From NCBI RefSeq assembly GCF_000003855.2, contig NW_003101682.1, positions 7,819,551 through 7,883,550 on the forward strand: a stretch of 64,000 bases of DNA, read 5' to 3'. Position numbers and translations under genes: made by a program. Of the stretch, positions 1-13,175 are shown piece after piece (position 1 is the first letter of the stretch; each line of letters opens with the position of its first letter). The notes beneath the pieces were generated by a model. That model saw only the letters and a program-made list of their open reading frames with translations, ran no database searches and had not been told where the DNA came from. Origin of the DNA: Blastomyces gilchristii SLH14081 (taxonomy: Eukaryota; Ascomycota; Eurotiomycetes; Onygenales; Ajellomycetaceae).

Positions 1-3000
1 GCTGATCAGTATTTGCTGATGAAGAGAGATTCTCAATCTATTATTAATAATTTCAGAGCACTGTGATCACAAATGATAATATCTAAAAATAGGTCAGTCA
101 ATTCAGAGGCTTTAATCTTTTTATAAGTAGAGATATATCTGATTATCTTTGTGAAGTGATTAACAATGATTAAAATTAAGTCATATTCTTTGACTCTTGT
201 TGACTTCAGCAGATCAACTATGAAATTCATCAATAGATTCTGTCATGAGTTCTTTGAAACAGGCAGTGATATCAACTTATTATATTGCTTATATCATGAG
301 ATCTTTATTCTTTGACAGATATTATAAGTCTCAATATACTCTTTAATATCTGTCTGAAGCTTCTCTTAAATATATTTATATTTTAGAAGCTTCTCAGTCT
401 TCTCTAATCTGAAGTGCTCTATATGAGAATTATTATAATGAATTCTCAATAACTTCTGATGCATCACTCTGCTATGAGAGACAAAGACTGAATTATTCAG
501 CAGTAGAAGTTCACATTCTTCTAGTTATCAGTGACTTGATTTCTTAGCAGCACTGCCCTGCTCAGAGTCTGTCTCTTTCAAGTTCAAATCAGATGCTTTC
601 TTCTTCAACTTCTGAATTCAAGCTGTAGTAGAGATGTCTCTCTTCTGTAACTTATCAATAAATTTTAAAAGTAGTCAGATTGAAAGATTGTAGATTATTT
701 TATTCTTTATCAATTCAATGATTGTAAGATATAATATAAGAAGCTTATAATCTTCAGTGTCAGTTCTCTGCAGAGATCTGAGTTTTCTTCCACCTTCTAT
801 ACTGAGTCACACAGCTGTCTTATCAGTGCTGTTTCTGAGCTTCAGAGAATCTCAACCCTCTGCAGCCAGCTTCTTCTACAGTGATGACAGAGATTCTTTT
901 ATAGAATTCTTCTTCACATCAATGATATTATAATTGAGCTGTTTAAATAATATATTAGTAGAATTAAGCTGATCTGAACAGTATTAGATATAGAAATCAT
1001 ACTCTGAAAGCAGCTCTGCTCACCTGACTTGATATTCTGTCAAGCTCTTTGTTATCAAGAAATAATGCAGATTTATATAATCAGTGAGAACTTGCACTGA
1101 GTACTTACTACTCTGAAGATAATGTCATCAGATCTTAAAGAATTCAATAATTACTAACATCTTCTGATCATGAATATTATATCTTCTCTGTATGAGTGAT
1201 AACTTCTTGAAGAAGAAGATCACTGATCTTCATTTACAGTGTCTTATAGACTCTGTAAAAAAGTCTTCTCTCACAGACAATTCATTATCTGTTTCTTCAG
1301 AAATAATTATTCTCTGATTCTTTCAATGTTGAAAGATCTTCAGTGTCAACTGTGAAAAGATTTCACAGACTTCATTTCTGAATACATCAGTCTCACACTG
1401 ACTGAGTAAGTCAGAATTAAAGTGATTCAGTATCATAGCATCTGTGAAAGCTTGTTTCAATTTCACAAATGCCTGCACAGTATCTTGAATGAGAATAAAC
1501 AGTTCTATTTTTCTATCTTTTACACTTCTCTTTAACAGATCTGTAAGAGGAGCAGTAATCTGTGAATATGTATAGATGAATTGTCTGTAGAAATTCACAA
1601 ATTCTAGAAATATCTGCATCTCATGATACATCTGCAGCACTGGCCAGTTCTCAATGACAGAGACTCAGCTTCTGTTCATTGAAATGTCATTCATCTCAAT
1701 AATATAATCTAAGAAATCAATCTTCTGCATGTAGAATGAGTATTTTTCAGTGTTTGTATAGAGTTAATACTGTCTCAAGTGACTTAATACTTCTTAAACA
1801 TGAGTATCATGTTCTTTCTCTGTTTTTGAGAAGATTAGAATGTTGTTTAAGTATACTATACAGAAGATATTAACAAGGCCTCACAGTGTCTTATTTATAT
1901 AGATCTGAAAGATGACTGAAGTATTATAAAGATTAAAAGATAAAACAAGATATTTAAAATTGCTGTACTTGATATGAAAAGCTGTTTTTCAAACATTGTC
2001 TTTGTTAACTCTGATTCTATAATAGATATTCTGTATATCAATCTTTGAGAACATCTTTGCTTTAGATAATCAATTAATCATCATATTAATTAACAGTAAT
2101 GAATAGCAATTCTTAATCATCATCTTATTAAGGCCTCTGTAGTCTATATATAGGCACAGCCTATCATTCTTCTTGAGTATAAAGAGTATAGACATCTCTG
2201 CTGAACTCTTTAATAAATATATTCAGTTCTTTGATTGCACTTCTTTAAGATATTTGCATAGAACATTTAATTCCTTTATAGATAAGTTGTAAAGAGATCT
2301 GTACAGTGCTGTTACACCATCTTCAAGATAAATCTTATATTATATCTTAGTGTCAGAAAACTTTGCTACTTCTCTTTCTGAAAAGACATTCTTAAAATCT
2401 GTAAAGAGATATCATGTACATTCATCTTCAATGACAGATACTGCTGCTAATCTTGCAGTAAGAATGATAACTTCTTCATCTGTTCTCAAGTCTCAGTTAT
2501 CTGCTACACAGTATATTAACTCAATCTTTTTCTCAAGATTCTTTCAATGAAACTCTTCAGATTTCTCTATCACTGTCTCTTCATTAGTAAGATAATACTG
2601 TCACATCTAAGTGACTCAGTTAATGAGAGAATTGTTTTTTCTCAATTATAGAAGACCTAGAATGACATTCTCATCTATGATATTAACTATGTAAAGGAGC
2701 AGACTGCTCTTCTTGAAGATTTCTTCTAAGTCTGTGATTACACACTGTGCTTGAATTATGCTAAAACAGTGACATTTTATTTCATCAGTCAATTTCACAT
2801 AGCTTAACAGATCTATCTTCTTTCAACTCTTCATTAAAGAAAAGAAATAGAATATAAAGTTAGTATTTATCTCAGAGTCAAGTAGACATCTCACTGATAT
2901 CTTCTTATTCAGAGTATGTATTATAATCATAATATAAACTTAAAGATGTGAGAATTATCAATTCTTCATTTCTTTCTCTTCTTTATCTTCTATGAATATG

Positions 3001-3990
3001 TTTATCAGAAGAGAAGTTGACTTTGAAAAGATATCTTCTCAGTTTCTTTTCTTCTTCAGTTTCTTATAATTACTGATATAGTGATCATCAGCTCTACAGT
3101 TGAAACAGAGATCTTTATCAAATCTTTTTTAATATTTCTTCACAGTGAGTGAAGAATCAGAATACTTAAAATTCTTCTTTACTTTCTTCACACTGAAGCT
3201 ATCATGACACTGTTTAGATTCTGTTATAAATTACTTAGAAGAAGTCTTGTTAACCTTTTTCTCAGAGAATTGATTATTCAAATAGATTTAAGAAGCCAGG
3301 TTGACAAGCTCAGTACAATTGATTAGTGAACTCTGATACTGTGATATCATTATTCACATCTTGTGAGTCAGCTTTATGAGATAAAGCTGTGTTTTTAATT
3401 AATTCAAATTATCAGTTAATTTCTCTCAATATTCTTTAAATCTTACATTGAAATCAGAAGAATTCTCATTATTTTATTGATATAATGTGTTGAACTGCTG
3501 TGCTGCTGTGAAGCTGTAATTATAGTAATCTTCAATTTGATTCAGTAGAAAGTTCTTGAATTCTTCTTAAGTCATGACAGTATTAATATGCTTAAGCTCT
3601 CTCTTCTTAATAGTTCAAGTAGTTGCAGAGATGTCTTCAAGAAGATTGACAGTGTAGATTACTTATATCTTATAAGTATTATACTGACTCAGATTAAGGC
3701 TCTGGAATTTTCATTCAAGAGTATAGATAAAGCTGTGGAATTCAGACAAGATGTTTCTCTTATATCTCAGAGAATCTCTGACCTTAATCTCTCTATCTTC
3801 ATGATAGATGTAGGTGTGTAGAGGCTGCGGTGATGACAGAGCAGTTGAAGAGCTCATGTCAAAATGTACAGTGAGTTCAGAAATCTCAGATTCCTGCTGA
3901 GATAGAGATGTACACACTCTAGGAAATAGTGTAGTGTTTCTCTCAGAGAATGAGGTCAGATCAGTCTCAGTGCAGGTGCATGAGGTCATA
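1..3990 (-). pseudogene. Ty3 (Gypsy) gag-pol relic G3, running off the left edge
   Basis: Minus-strand relic of a Ty3 retrotransposon. Read right to left, a gag-like region (about 3990-2900) ends in a damaged CCHC zinc knuckle at 3066-3107 (CFNC, His kept, last Cys now Tyr). Reverse transcriptase follows, with its catalytic box at 1842-1853 reading YLNN instead of YLDD. The connection/RNase H start is at 1640-1323 (FLEFVNFYRQFI, TAPLTDLLKRS, then an ETD). An integrase core begins near 233 (FIVDLLKSTRV, VNHFTK) and leaves the window. The frame is broken by many stops and frame changes, so no protein can be made. The RT differs clearly from those of G1/G2 and R1/R2, so this is a third Ty3 lineage. 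Its LTRs were not identified. Confidence 0.85.
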
Positions 3991-4576
3991 TCAGTCTGTT
4001 AGAGCTTGACTGATTCAAACATGTAATCAGATTGAGTGATTTGAATTGTAATGTGATGAAACTGAAGTGATGACTAGTTAGCAGTGTTATATAGAGATAG
4101 TTGTTTAAGAAGCTGTATAAGTGAGCTTGACTATCTTGCTTGAATAGCAAGCTTGTAGACTACAGAGTTATTATGAGAATATCACAGATATAATACTTAG
4201 TATACTAAGAAGATTGTATAAGACATGCAGTAACTCCTGTATATATTCCTGTAGAAGAAAAGAAATGAATCACTGACTTCTTTGATGAGGAGTCAGCATC
4301 TAGCTATTCTATATAGATAATGAGCGGATACTCTTCTCTCATTTCATGAGCAAGAATAGCTGAAGTGATATCTCAGCAGCGCCTCATTGCCAAGGAAGAG
4401 TAATCTGCTGACCTTGTATAGAAGCGGGGTTCTCTTATCCATCAATCAGATCTTTCTATGATATATTCAAATGATGTCATAGAGTGGTTGGAAACCGGTT
4501 CGGATGGGATGAAATCATCCGCATGGAAGCGATGGGCCGTGTGAAACCGCAGCGGGGCCTTGGCGCGGCCGGGAGC
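3991..4576. other. Leader or junction region between G3 and R1, with a GC-rich island
   Basis: There is no supportable gene. The left part is probably the leader or 5' LTR of the minus-strand element G3, but I could not fix its ends. The stretch 4480-4575 is very different: it keeps about a dozen CpG dinucleotides and runs of G and C in the middle of sequence that has almost none. It ends abruptly at about 4577, where homology to R2 (from about 22613) begins. It may be a relic of another, less mutated insertion. I do not recognise it. Confidence 0.4.
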
Positions 4577-6758
4577 GTGACAGCTCTGTACATGTACAAG
4601 AATTCTAAATGAAATTGAGATCTTGTGTACACAGTGACAGGCTGAGACAGAAGTCAAATAACAATTGACATTTACTGCAGATCAAGTATTTACTATGAAG
4701 AGCTTTGCTGATACAATTATCATTATTAATAAGAATAGAGAAAACCAGATCTTAGATCTGCAGCAGAAGTTTGAACATTTACATAGATAGATAATTACAC
4801 TGAATCTGAAGATTTTATTATAATCATTTATAATCTCTTCAGAAGTATACACATCATCAGAGATCACTGTGCAGAATGAGAATTTAAACATGAGATATAT
4901 TAAGTCAGAAGATCTGCTAAAGCTATTAAGCTTTAATAGTGACTGAAAAAATAATACTGTAATCAGCTGACTAAGTCAGATGTAATCATATTATCAGATT
5001 AAATATGAACTCACAGATAGATAGTTAACAGAATTTTAACAAGTTTTAAGATCTGTCACATTTCTATATAAAAAAGTAAAGTTATTATAAATAACTGATA
5101 AAAAGATGAATCTCACAGATCTGAAATAATATTTATTTTCATAAATATGAAATGAGTTTTTCAAATGAATCTTGCACAACTTTGAGAAAGTGAATATATA
5201 AGACAAGTGTTATAAACACTTCACAGAGTATAGATAAGTGAGTAATTTTATATTATACTTCATACACTTCAGTTTATATTATCTTGTATTGAATGAAGAG
5301 CTTTCAACATCTTTCTATTTACAGATCTTTATTCATGATCTTATATCTAAGTTGAGAGTAGAATGAAAATGCTTAATCTTATAATCAAATATAATGAAAG
5401 AAGCATATAATATTCTCATTATTTAAGAATAAGTGAGTCAATTATAACAGAAAACACTGTAATCAAGTATGTCTCAGCAGAGAACAGATAATCAGACTTC
5501 TATAATACAAGTCACACATCTGAATATAATGAATCTAGATTTGAATGTCATTGCTAAAGTACTGAATTCTCTGAAAAAGAGATTCTCTGAGTGAAAATCT
5601 TGATATTATAAGTATTGAGCTTGCTTTAACTACAGACATTAAAATCATGATGTAAAGAATTACATATAACATATGCAGTCAAGAGAAGTAAGAGAGTTAA
5701 AAAACTAGCAGAATCAGTGAGCTCAGAGACACTCACTGATATTCTATGAAAAGTCTTTAAAGTGAAAGAGATATCTGTGTTAGATAATTCTCTGAATTCT
5801 GTGAATATTAAGAGAAAGCAAACTTCTAAATGAGATATGAGTGAGAATGAAGTGAACATTCATCTCAATGCCTTGAGACTCAAAATGTTAATGTATAGAA
5901 GATACTTAAGTAAGAATTGAGAGATAACTGTAAAAGTGTTGACAGATACAGAAGCTTCTACACAATATATTAATAATTATATAATTTAAAGACTGAAAGA
6001 AGTTTACTGAGTGAAGAATTCTCAATACATAAGATTATCTGATAACTGATATTTAATATCATCTGCAAGAGTAAGAGTTCTCTTGTACTTTGAAGAATAA
6101 TCTTACTATATTTAAGTGTGAGAGCTGCAGAATATGAAATATGATCTTATTCTTAGATTTGATTGATTTCAAAGGTTCAATCTGCAGATTCAATGATGTA
6201 CATGTCATATGCAGTTGACTGATAGGAAGAAAATAGTTCATATAATTCTACTAACTGATATGAGAAGAACATTTTACATCTCTGATATAGAAGAGTTAAA
6301 TCTGCTTATATATTAATAAGTAAAGAGAATGATCTGCAAGACCTCATCTAAAAGCATTCTGTATATTATATAAGACCTGAAAGTGAAGAAAATCAAGATA
6401 AAGAATATGCAGAAGAATAAGTATGTGAAGAAGCTTCTGAAGAAGTATGAGAAGATCTTCTGAACAGATCTTTCACTGAAATTATCATCAGAATGAGAAT
6501 TCATACATGAGATTGATACAGAGAATGTGAAATCAGGCAATCAGAATGCATATTCTCTGTTACAAACATATCTTGAAGAACAGAAGCATCAGATCACAGA
6601 CCTTCTAGAACATAATCTTATATAACTCTCATTAAGTGTGTGAGGCTTTCCAGTTCTATTCATGAAAAAGACAGATAAGAAGTGACAGATATGTATTAAT
6701 TATTAAGCACTTAACAAGCTTACAATCAAGAATGAATATTCACTGTCACAGATTCAAC

Positions 6759-7264
6759 TAGACTGACCGTGTGACCGTGTCTGAGACCAGGACCAGAATT
6801 TTTGATAGTCTCATTATCAATTCGACTGATCTCATTACACGGTTTTAACATTAGATAGTAGTTTCATACTGTCTCAGTGAGACTTACTGTCTACTCTTAT
6901 TATATTTTTCAAATGAGATCATGATTTTCACTTCTCAATTTAAATTATTTTTATTGCTTTAAATGACTTTAAATCTCATTTGAGTGTTATCAAAAAGTGT
7001 TACTTTTTAAAAAATTAAAAATAGTCTAAAAAAAACCTTAAAATGTCTAAAAATAGTAACTTTATGTTAAGAATGAGACTAAATGAGATCAAATGAGATT
7101 ACTTTCTCATTTTTTTCAAGTCATGATTTCATTTTGAGATCTGATATATAGTCATTTTGCATGTTTTTTTAATAATTAGTCTCAGCAGGATTTATGCCAA
7201 GAAATATATGAAATCAGATCAAATGAGATCAAACATGAAATTCATAGTTCCGGCGGCCAGTCTA
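6759..7264 (+). mobile_element. hAT-like MITE copy M1
   Basis: It is 506 bases with TIRs TAGACTGACCG and, at the right end, CGGCCAGTCTA. It is flanked by gattcaac (6751-6758) and gatttaac (7265-7272), an 8-base target duplication with one C/T difference. It sits inside the reverse transcriptase of R1. The matching position in R2 (aattcaat, 24790-24797) has no insertion. It has no coding capacity, and its interior is AT-rich with repeated subterminal GAGATC/GGGACC-type motifs. Confidence 0.93.
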
Positions 7265-8685
7265 GATTTAACAACAGTTGAATATGATTGAAAATACCTG
7301 ATATCTATCAAAGATCAATCTTCTCTCAGAATACTGACAAATCTGAGTAGATGAACTATCAGTACTGTCACTACTGTGAACTGTGTTTAATATATAATAA
7401 AGAAAGTTTGAATTTCTGACAATATTATTCAGTCTGATAAATGTGCTCATTATCTTTTAAATAATGATGAATACAATTCTTCATAAACAGAATAAAATCT
7501 CATGTCTTATATATCTGAATGACATTCTAGTCTTCTCAAACTTATATAATGAACATCTGAAGTATCTTGATAAAGTGCTTATAACTCTGACAGAGTATAA
7601 GCTCTACATCAAATCAACAAAGTGTGTGTTTGAAATAGAAGAGTTAGAGTTTGTAGAACATGTGATGAGTGATGACTGTATATAACTCATTTCAGAGAAA
7701 TTGAATATTATAGTGAATTGACTACAGCTGAGAAATGTATATCATGTATGATAATTTCTTGAATTGATCTCATACTACTGCAGGTTCATCAAGAATTTCA
7801 CATGAATAGCTGCATCACTCTCAGATCTCTTAAGAGAAACAGATACTAATCTGCAGAAGAAGAAGTTTCAGTCAATCATCTGAAATATCATGTGTGAAAA
7901 GGTCTTTCTCACACTGAGAAAATGTGTGATAACATTCTCAGTACTTATTCAATCAGATCATGATAAAGCTTTCTACATTAAAACAGATGCATTTAAATGA
8001 GCTATCAGAGACACTCTTCTACAGATGAGTAAGAACAGCAAGCTGCATCTGATAATGTATAATGATAGAAAACTATTGAGTACTGAGCTCAATTACTCAG
8101 TGTATAAAAAGAAATTACTAGTGATCAAGCATGTACTGATGTTATAAGATAGATATATTAACAATAAGTATACAACAACAGTGATCACAGATCACAAAAG
8201 TCTCATCTATCTATAATTAATAATGAAATCTTTCAAATACTTAGTATGTTGAATCTCAGAGTTTCAAGTGTATAATCTTAATATTAAATACTGAAAGAAA
8301 TCAGATACTGTGATATCTGATGCAATCAGTTACAGATCTGATTTCATGAGTGAGAGTTCTATGAATCAGATACAAGAAAAGTTCATACTAAACACACTGA
8401 GAGAATACAAGGAATCAGAATGAGTGAATACAATAAACTCTCACTTGAAGAATAGTAAGATGTCAGATGATAAGCATCTTGTGAAAGTAATAGAAGAGAT
8501 GCTTTCAAACTTCAAGCTGAGGAAATTGAAAAATGATGTTGTACTTTATTATAATCTAGAATATATGAAAGCTCTCTATCTAGAACATTTATTTACATGT
8601 GACTTGATGACTCATATACACAAGAAATTCAGTCACTTAGAAAACTCTGAACTCATGAGTGTACTCAAATCAAGAGTGTACTGAC

Positions 8686-9190
8686 TAGACTGACCGTGTG
8701 ACTGTGTCTGAGACCAGGACCAGATTTTTCAATAGTTCTATTACCAATTCGACTGATCTCATTACACAGTTTTAACATTAGATAGTAGTCTCATACTGTC
8801 TCAGTGAGACTTACTGTCTACTCTTGTCACATTTTTCAAATGAAACCATGATTTTCACTTCTCAATTTAAATTATTTTTATTGCTTTAAATGACTTTAAA
8901 TCTCATTTGAGCATTATCAAAAAGCATTACTTTTTAAAAAATTAAAAATAGTCTAAAAAACAACTTAAAATGTCTAAAAATAGTAACTTTATGTCAAGAA
9001 TGAGACTAAATGAGATCAAATGAAACCACTTTCTCATTTTTTTCAAGTCATGGTTTCATTTAAAATCTGATATATAGTCACTTTGCATGTTTTTTTAATG
9101 ACTAGTCCCAGCGGGATTCACGCCAAGAAATGTATGAGATCAGATCAAATGAGATTAAATGTGAAATTCATGATCTCAGCAGCCAGTCTA
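8686..9190 (+). mobile_element. hAT-like MITE copy M2
   Basis: It is about 505 bases with the family TIRs. The 8-base target duplication gtactgac is exact on both sides (8678-8685 and 9191-9198). It splits the integrase zinc-binding region of R1. The paralogous site in R2 (gtactgat, 26194-26201) is uninterrupted, which shows directly that this is an insertion and gives the pre-insertion sequence. Confidence 0.95.
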
Positions 9191-11028
9191 GTACTGACCA
9201 AGCATGACTGAGAACATACAGATGTATACTCATAAGTGCCTGAATTATCAGGTTATGAAAGAATCTAAGAAAGAATTAGAATGTGAGAAAGTGCAACATC
9301 AAATAAAATATACAATACAACTGTTCAAATGATGAGAGATGAATCTCATAGACATATTACTGTGAATGTCAAATAGAAATCATTGAATAATTACTGCTAT
9401 TGATTACACTACTGACTGACCAGTCACAAAAGCAGTTTCAGAGATAATAGAGAAGATGATGATAAAGTTTCTACATAATAAAATCTATATCAACTATGAA
9501 ATACTGTGTGAGATTCTAACTGATAATGATGTGAATCTCATAGAAGAAGTGATGAGGTATTTCATAAGTCAGTTACAGATAAGACATTGTAGAACAACAT
9601 TATATTATCTGTGAATGAATGAGAAAGTGAAACACTTAAATGAAATCTTGAGCAATATGCTGATGAAATATTTAGTGAGCAAGTCTATGAGACTATGAGA
9701 TGAATATCTCAGACAGATGCTATTAGTCACACAGATTCAACAGTATATAGTCTTCAAGTGTTCATCATTTTATCTGTTGTATGAATTGCATCCGCGCATT
9801 CTGAAGAATACTTCAGAAAAGATGAGAAAGAGAGCAGTAATTATAGATGCATCAGTTGCAGACACAGTAGAAACAATAGTTGTAGATGCAACAGTCACAG
9901 ACACAGCAGTTGTAGATGTGAAATCAAGATTGAAAGAGATCAGTCACACACATGCAAAAGCTAATGAGTTACTTCTGAACTGAGCAATTCAATTGAAAAG
10001 AATACAAGACTCACTAGTTAAGAAATCAAGTCTCAAGATAAGAATATGAGTTCTTATATACAATGAGAGTTCTGAGAAGTTTCAATCTAGATAATTTGAG
10101 CTTTATAAAATACTTAAATCACATTCTCTGAGAATATATATATTGAAGGAATCAGAGGAACAGATCTTACACAACTTGATAAATAATTCATATCTTATGA
10201 AGATGAAGATGTAAGATCTGAGTGAATTATAATTACCTACAGCACTATTATCAGTGTTGAAAAAGAAGAGACTTATAATAGAAAAGTCTTACAAAGTAAG
10301 AGAAATCATAGATACTTATAAATCAGATAATCTTACTTATTCTGATCTTTTCACAATTATAAGAAAAGAATGAGAAGAAATGAAGAAATCAGATGAATAT
10401 CACACTTCAATAAGTGATGAGACTGTAGCTGATTATGCAATAATATGCTGCAGACAGCAGGCACAATGTGATAAAAAGTGGTCTCAAAGTAGCAGACTTA
10501 CACATGAATCAGATTGCAGAAGAAAAAGGAATTCAGAGTTGAATTTAACTGTTTACATCAGTTCAATTGCAGAGATAACAGAGGATAAAGCATCTGAAAC
10601 ATTCACAGATGTATGAGATCAAGTTATTTTAATCTCTAAGAACACTCAGAGATCAGGTAAGATTAGTTTTAATGAGCTGTTCACTGTAGTAATCTAAGCA
10701 GGTGAAGAGAGACAGTATAATATGCAAGACAGAATTAAAAAGATGAAAGCTGCTAAATCTAGTCACTGAATACTGTATTATATAGAGATCACATAAGAGT
10801 AGTAACTAGCAGATAAAGAAAAAGTATAAGAAAGAGAAGAGATAATAAATTGATTATCAACTGTAAGAGTCAGTTATAAAAAGATAAATATTATCATACA
10901 TATCTCATTCATTTTCATATGTTACATATTTAATCTATTTCCAATGTCACATTATCTGAAAAACATTAAAAACAAAGAAAATCTCAAAACTTGGAATTTA
11001 CAAGAAATTCAAGAGTTACAAGCTGCTC

Positions 11029-12472
11029 TTATAATAACACTGTGCATATCTCTGATTTCTCTATCACTCTGTATACAATATTAATATCATTTATTGCAAG
11101 ATTGGCTGGAATGTCAATATAGAAATGTGTATATGTGTGTGTAGAAAAATTGAAGAAGAGCATAGAATCTGCAGAATCAGAAGTCAGAGTAGAGAGAATG
11201 AAGATGAAAGAAATAGAAGAAGAAGAAGACATAGAATCAGATGAATGACAGTAAGAGTTATCTGAGACTGAACACTTATAACTCAGTGTATACACAATCT
11301 TCTTCACAGAGAAGAGAGAGAAAGCACTGACAGAAGCTTGAAGATGAGAGAAGATAGTCTCAGTAGTATTATTCTCTTCAATTAAAATGATCTCTGACAC
11401 TGAAGTAACTAAGAACTATTATTAGTATATAAAACTGTAAAAACAGAGATAATAATTACTGAATGAACACTCACTGATTGTAGAATTGTACACATAATTA
11501 CAATACATACAAGGCTTCTCAGAAAGAGAGAGAAGGACATAGAGAAATACAGAAAGCAGAATACAGTATATAAACAGCTCATTCTTATAATAATATCTCA
11601 GACAAGGTGTATAAGCCTCACATCTGTGAGTGTAAAAGAGTATGACATTCATGTTTCTATTTCTGAAAACATGAATATCTTTCACCTGTATCATGAAGTT
11701 GAATGACAGACATCAGAGAATAGACTGATACAGATCTATTATTTCAAAGAAATTCATTAGAGCAGATATACTTATAATATTGAATTTAATAATTGTGAAA
11801 AGTTTCTTGATATCTGTGAACATCATGACTTTATATATAATAAAACTTATAACAATTTTCTCTAAGAACAGAAAAATCAGTGTCAGAAAGAAAAGATGAA
11901 AAGAAAAAAGACTTACAATCTCAACACTGTTGAGAAGAGAGATGATTCTCTGATATAAATGAATAATTATCTTATTATAAATATTTAAAATGAATATAAT
12001 AATCAGTGTCTGTGACTGAGCTTTAGATAATTGTATTATATACAGTCTTTGTATAATAAATCATTTTAGAGATTAGTAAGAAGAATGAGAGTATATACAC
12101 TGAGAAACATAATTTATTAAGCCTATGCAATATCTTCTTGAAATGAGAAGAGCTGATAATGAAAGCAGAGACAGTAGAAGCAGAGAGAGCAGAAGTAGCA
12201 GAAGTAGAGATCATGAGAACAGAGATAGTGAGAGCGGGAGAATCAGACATAGAGGCAGGTGTAGAAGATTGAGAGAGAGTGACAGAGAAAGAGACAGAGA
12301 GAGATGTAGAAGACTCAGTTATATATAGCACAGATAATTTCTTCATTATCATATCTCTTAAGTTCTTAATTAACAATTCAACATTAAGATTATGATCATC
12401 AGTGAATGCAGATCTGTTAATATGTGAAGATTCTATGTGAATTAAAACAAATATATTAGTATCTGCAGTCAT
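11029..12472 (-). pseudogene. Antisense ORF cluster in the 3' extension of R1
   Basis: Between the end of pol and the 3' LTR, R1 holds about 2.2 kb that sense-strand pol does not explain. The minus strand keeps three open stretches: 12472-12023 (149 codons, Ser/Thr-rich), 11694-11422 (90 codons, Cys/Tyr-rich, with a CMYC-x3-YNS-x4-CS motif) and 11400-11029 (123 codons, Ser-rich). The first two have counterparts of similar position and sequence in R2 (29441-28992 and 28663-28340). I do not recognise a named family. It could be an extra antisense gene carried by the element, perhaps with introns. Alternatively, these frames may simply lack the codons that this mutation type turns into stops. 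The sense strand at 12125-12328 also reads open as an Arg/Ser-rich frame. Confidence 0.45.
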
Positions 12473-13008
12473 GCAAAATGATCAGAAAATATGATCAGAA
12501 AACATAATCAGATATCACTGAAAAAAAGAGAGTCAGAAGTGTATAAGAAGATGAAGAAGATGTGTTATTCATAATAGTATGTTCTGATGATTATTAGAAG
12601 ATAAACAAGTTCAGGTCATATTTCACAACATATTATACTTACTGCTAACAAACTGCTCAGTATGAGCACTATGATGACACTTGTTATGAAAATGAGAGAT
12701 TATTGTCAGAAATGCATACAATATGATAGATAAATAGATAGAAGATATTGAACAGAAGAAGAAGCAGAAATCTTGAAGAAGATAATAGTATTCAATGATG
12801 ATGATAATAGAGAAGATGATTGAAGAATAAGAAAAGTTAGAGATGAGTGATGTAATATAGTGAAAGTTTCTTTGTAAGAGTGTATGCAGAATGCTAGCTG
12901 AATCAGAAATAAATCACATGATTGTAAACACTAGTGACACACTAATCTGCATGAAGCTAGAGTGTATGTCATGATCATATGAGTGTGATCAAATCTGGTG
13001 AAGAAGAA

Positions 13009-13175
13009 TGTAATTTGAAAGAATGTATGACTGCTGAATAATAATGCAGTCACTTCTGAACTTGCTTATGAATGTAAAGAGGTCATAGCAGCCATCAATT
13101 AATTTAGTGTACAGTATATAAGAAGCCGGCATACGCCTGTAATTGTACACTGACTTAAGCAACCATTGAATCACA
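13009..13175 (+). repeat. 3' LTR of R1
   Basis: It is a 167-base LTR beginning TG and ending CA, aligned with the 179-base LTRs of R2 but with an internal deletion of about a dozen bases and far fewer CpGs. It keeps a TATATAAG box at 13115-13122, the likely promoter element. Confidence 0.85.

Larger units (their letters stand above)
4590..10770 (+). pseudogene. R1 gag-pol remnant
   Basis: Domains in order: a gag-like region (about 4600-5600); aspartic protease with its motif at 5945-5959 reading D-T-E-A-S in place of D-T-G-A-S; reverse transcriptase from about 6600 (VLFMKK, ALNKLTIKNEYS), interrupted by a MITE at 6759; the RT catalytic box YLND at 7512-7523 (second-position loss of Asp, first Asp now Asn); RNase H at about 7960-8230 (KTDAF, ITDHKSLIYL); the integrase zinc region at about 8600-8685, continued after a second MITE at 9199; the integrase core at about 9400-9720, with its last catalytic block altered (N-E-K-V-K-H where family members have N-G-K-V-E-R). 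Stops are mostly TGA at expected Trp or Arg positions. The sequence is conserved with R2 almost throughout but is not translatable. Confidence 0.85.
4577..13175 (+). mobile_element. Ty3 (Gypsy) retrotransposon R1, 5'-truncated, with two MITE insertions
   Basis: R1 is a second copy of the element complete at 21900-30158 (R2), colinear from about 4577/22613 to the 3' LTR end. The 5' LTR and about 0.7 kb of leader are missing at a sharp breakpoint near 4577. The 3' LTR is 13009-13175. Two MITEs (6759-7264 and 8686-9190) interrupt it, and both sites are empty in R2. Removing them restores colinearity. To the right the 3' LTR abuts Ty3 fragment G1, so R1 probably inserted into G1, but the left flank that would confirm a target duplication is gone. 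Confidence 0.85.

Noticed and set aside
12125..12328. A plus-strand Arg/Ser-rich (SR-like) protein gene
   Set aside because: It comes from a purine-rich tract that reads open in several frames. The corresponding R2 sequence changes the start and the repeats, so I do not call it a gene.
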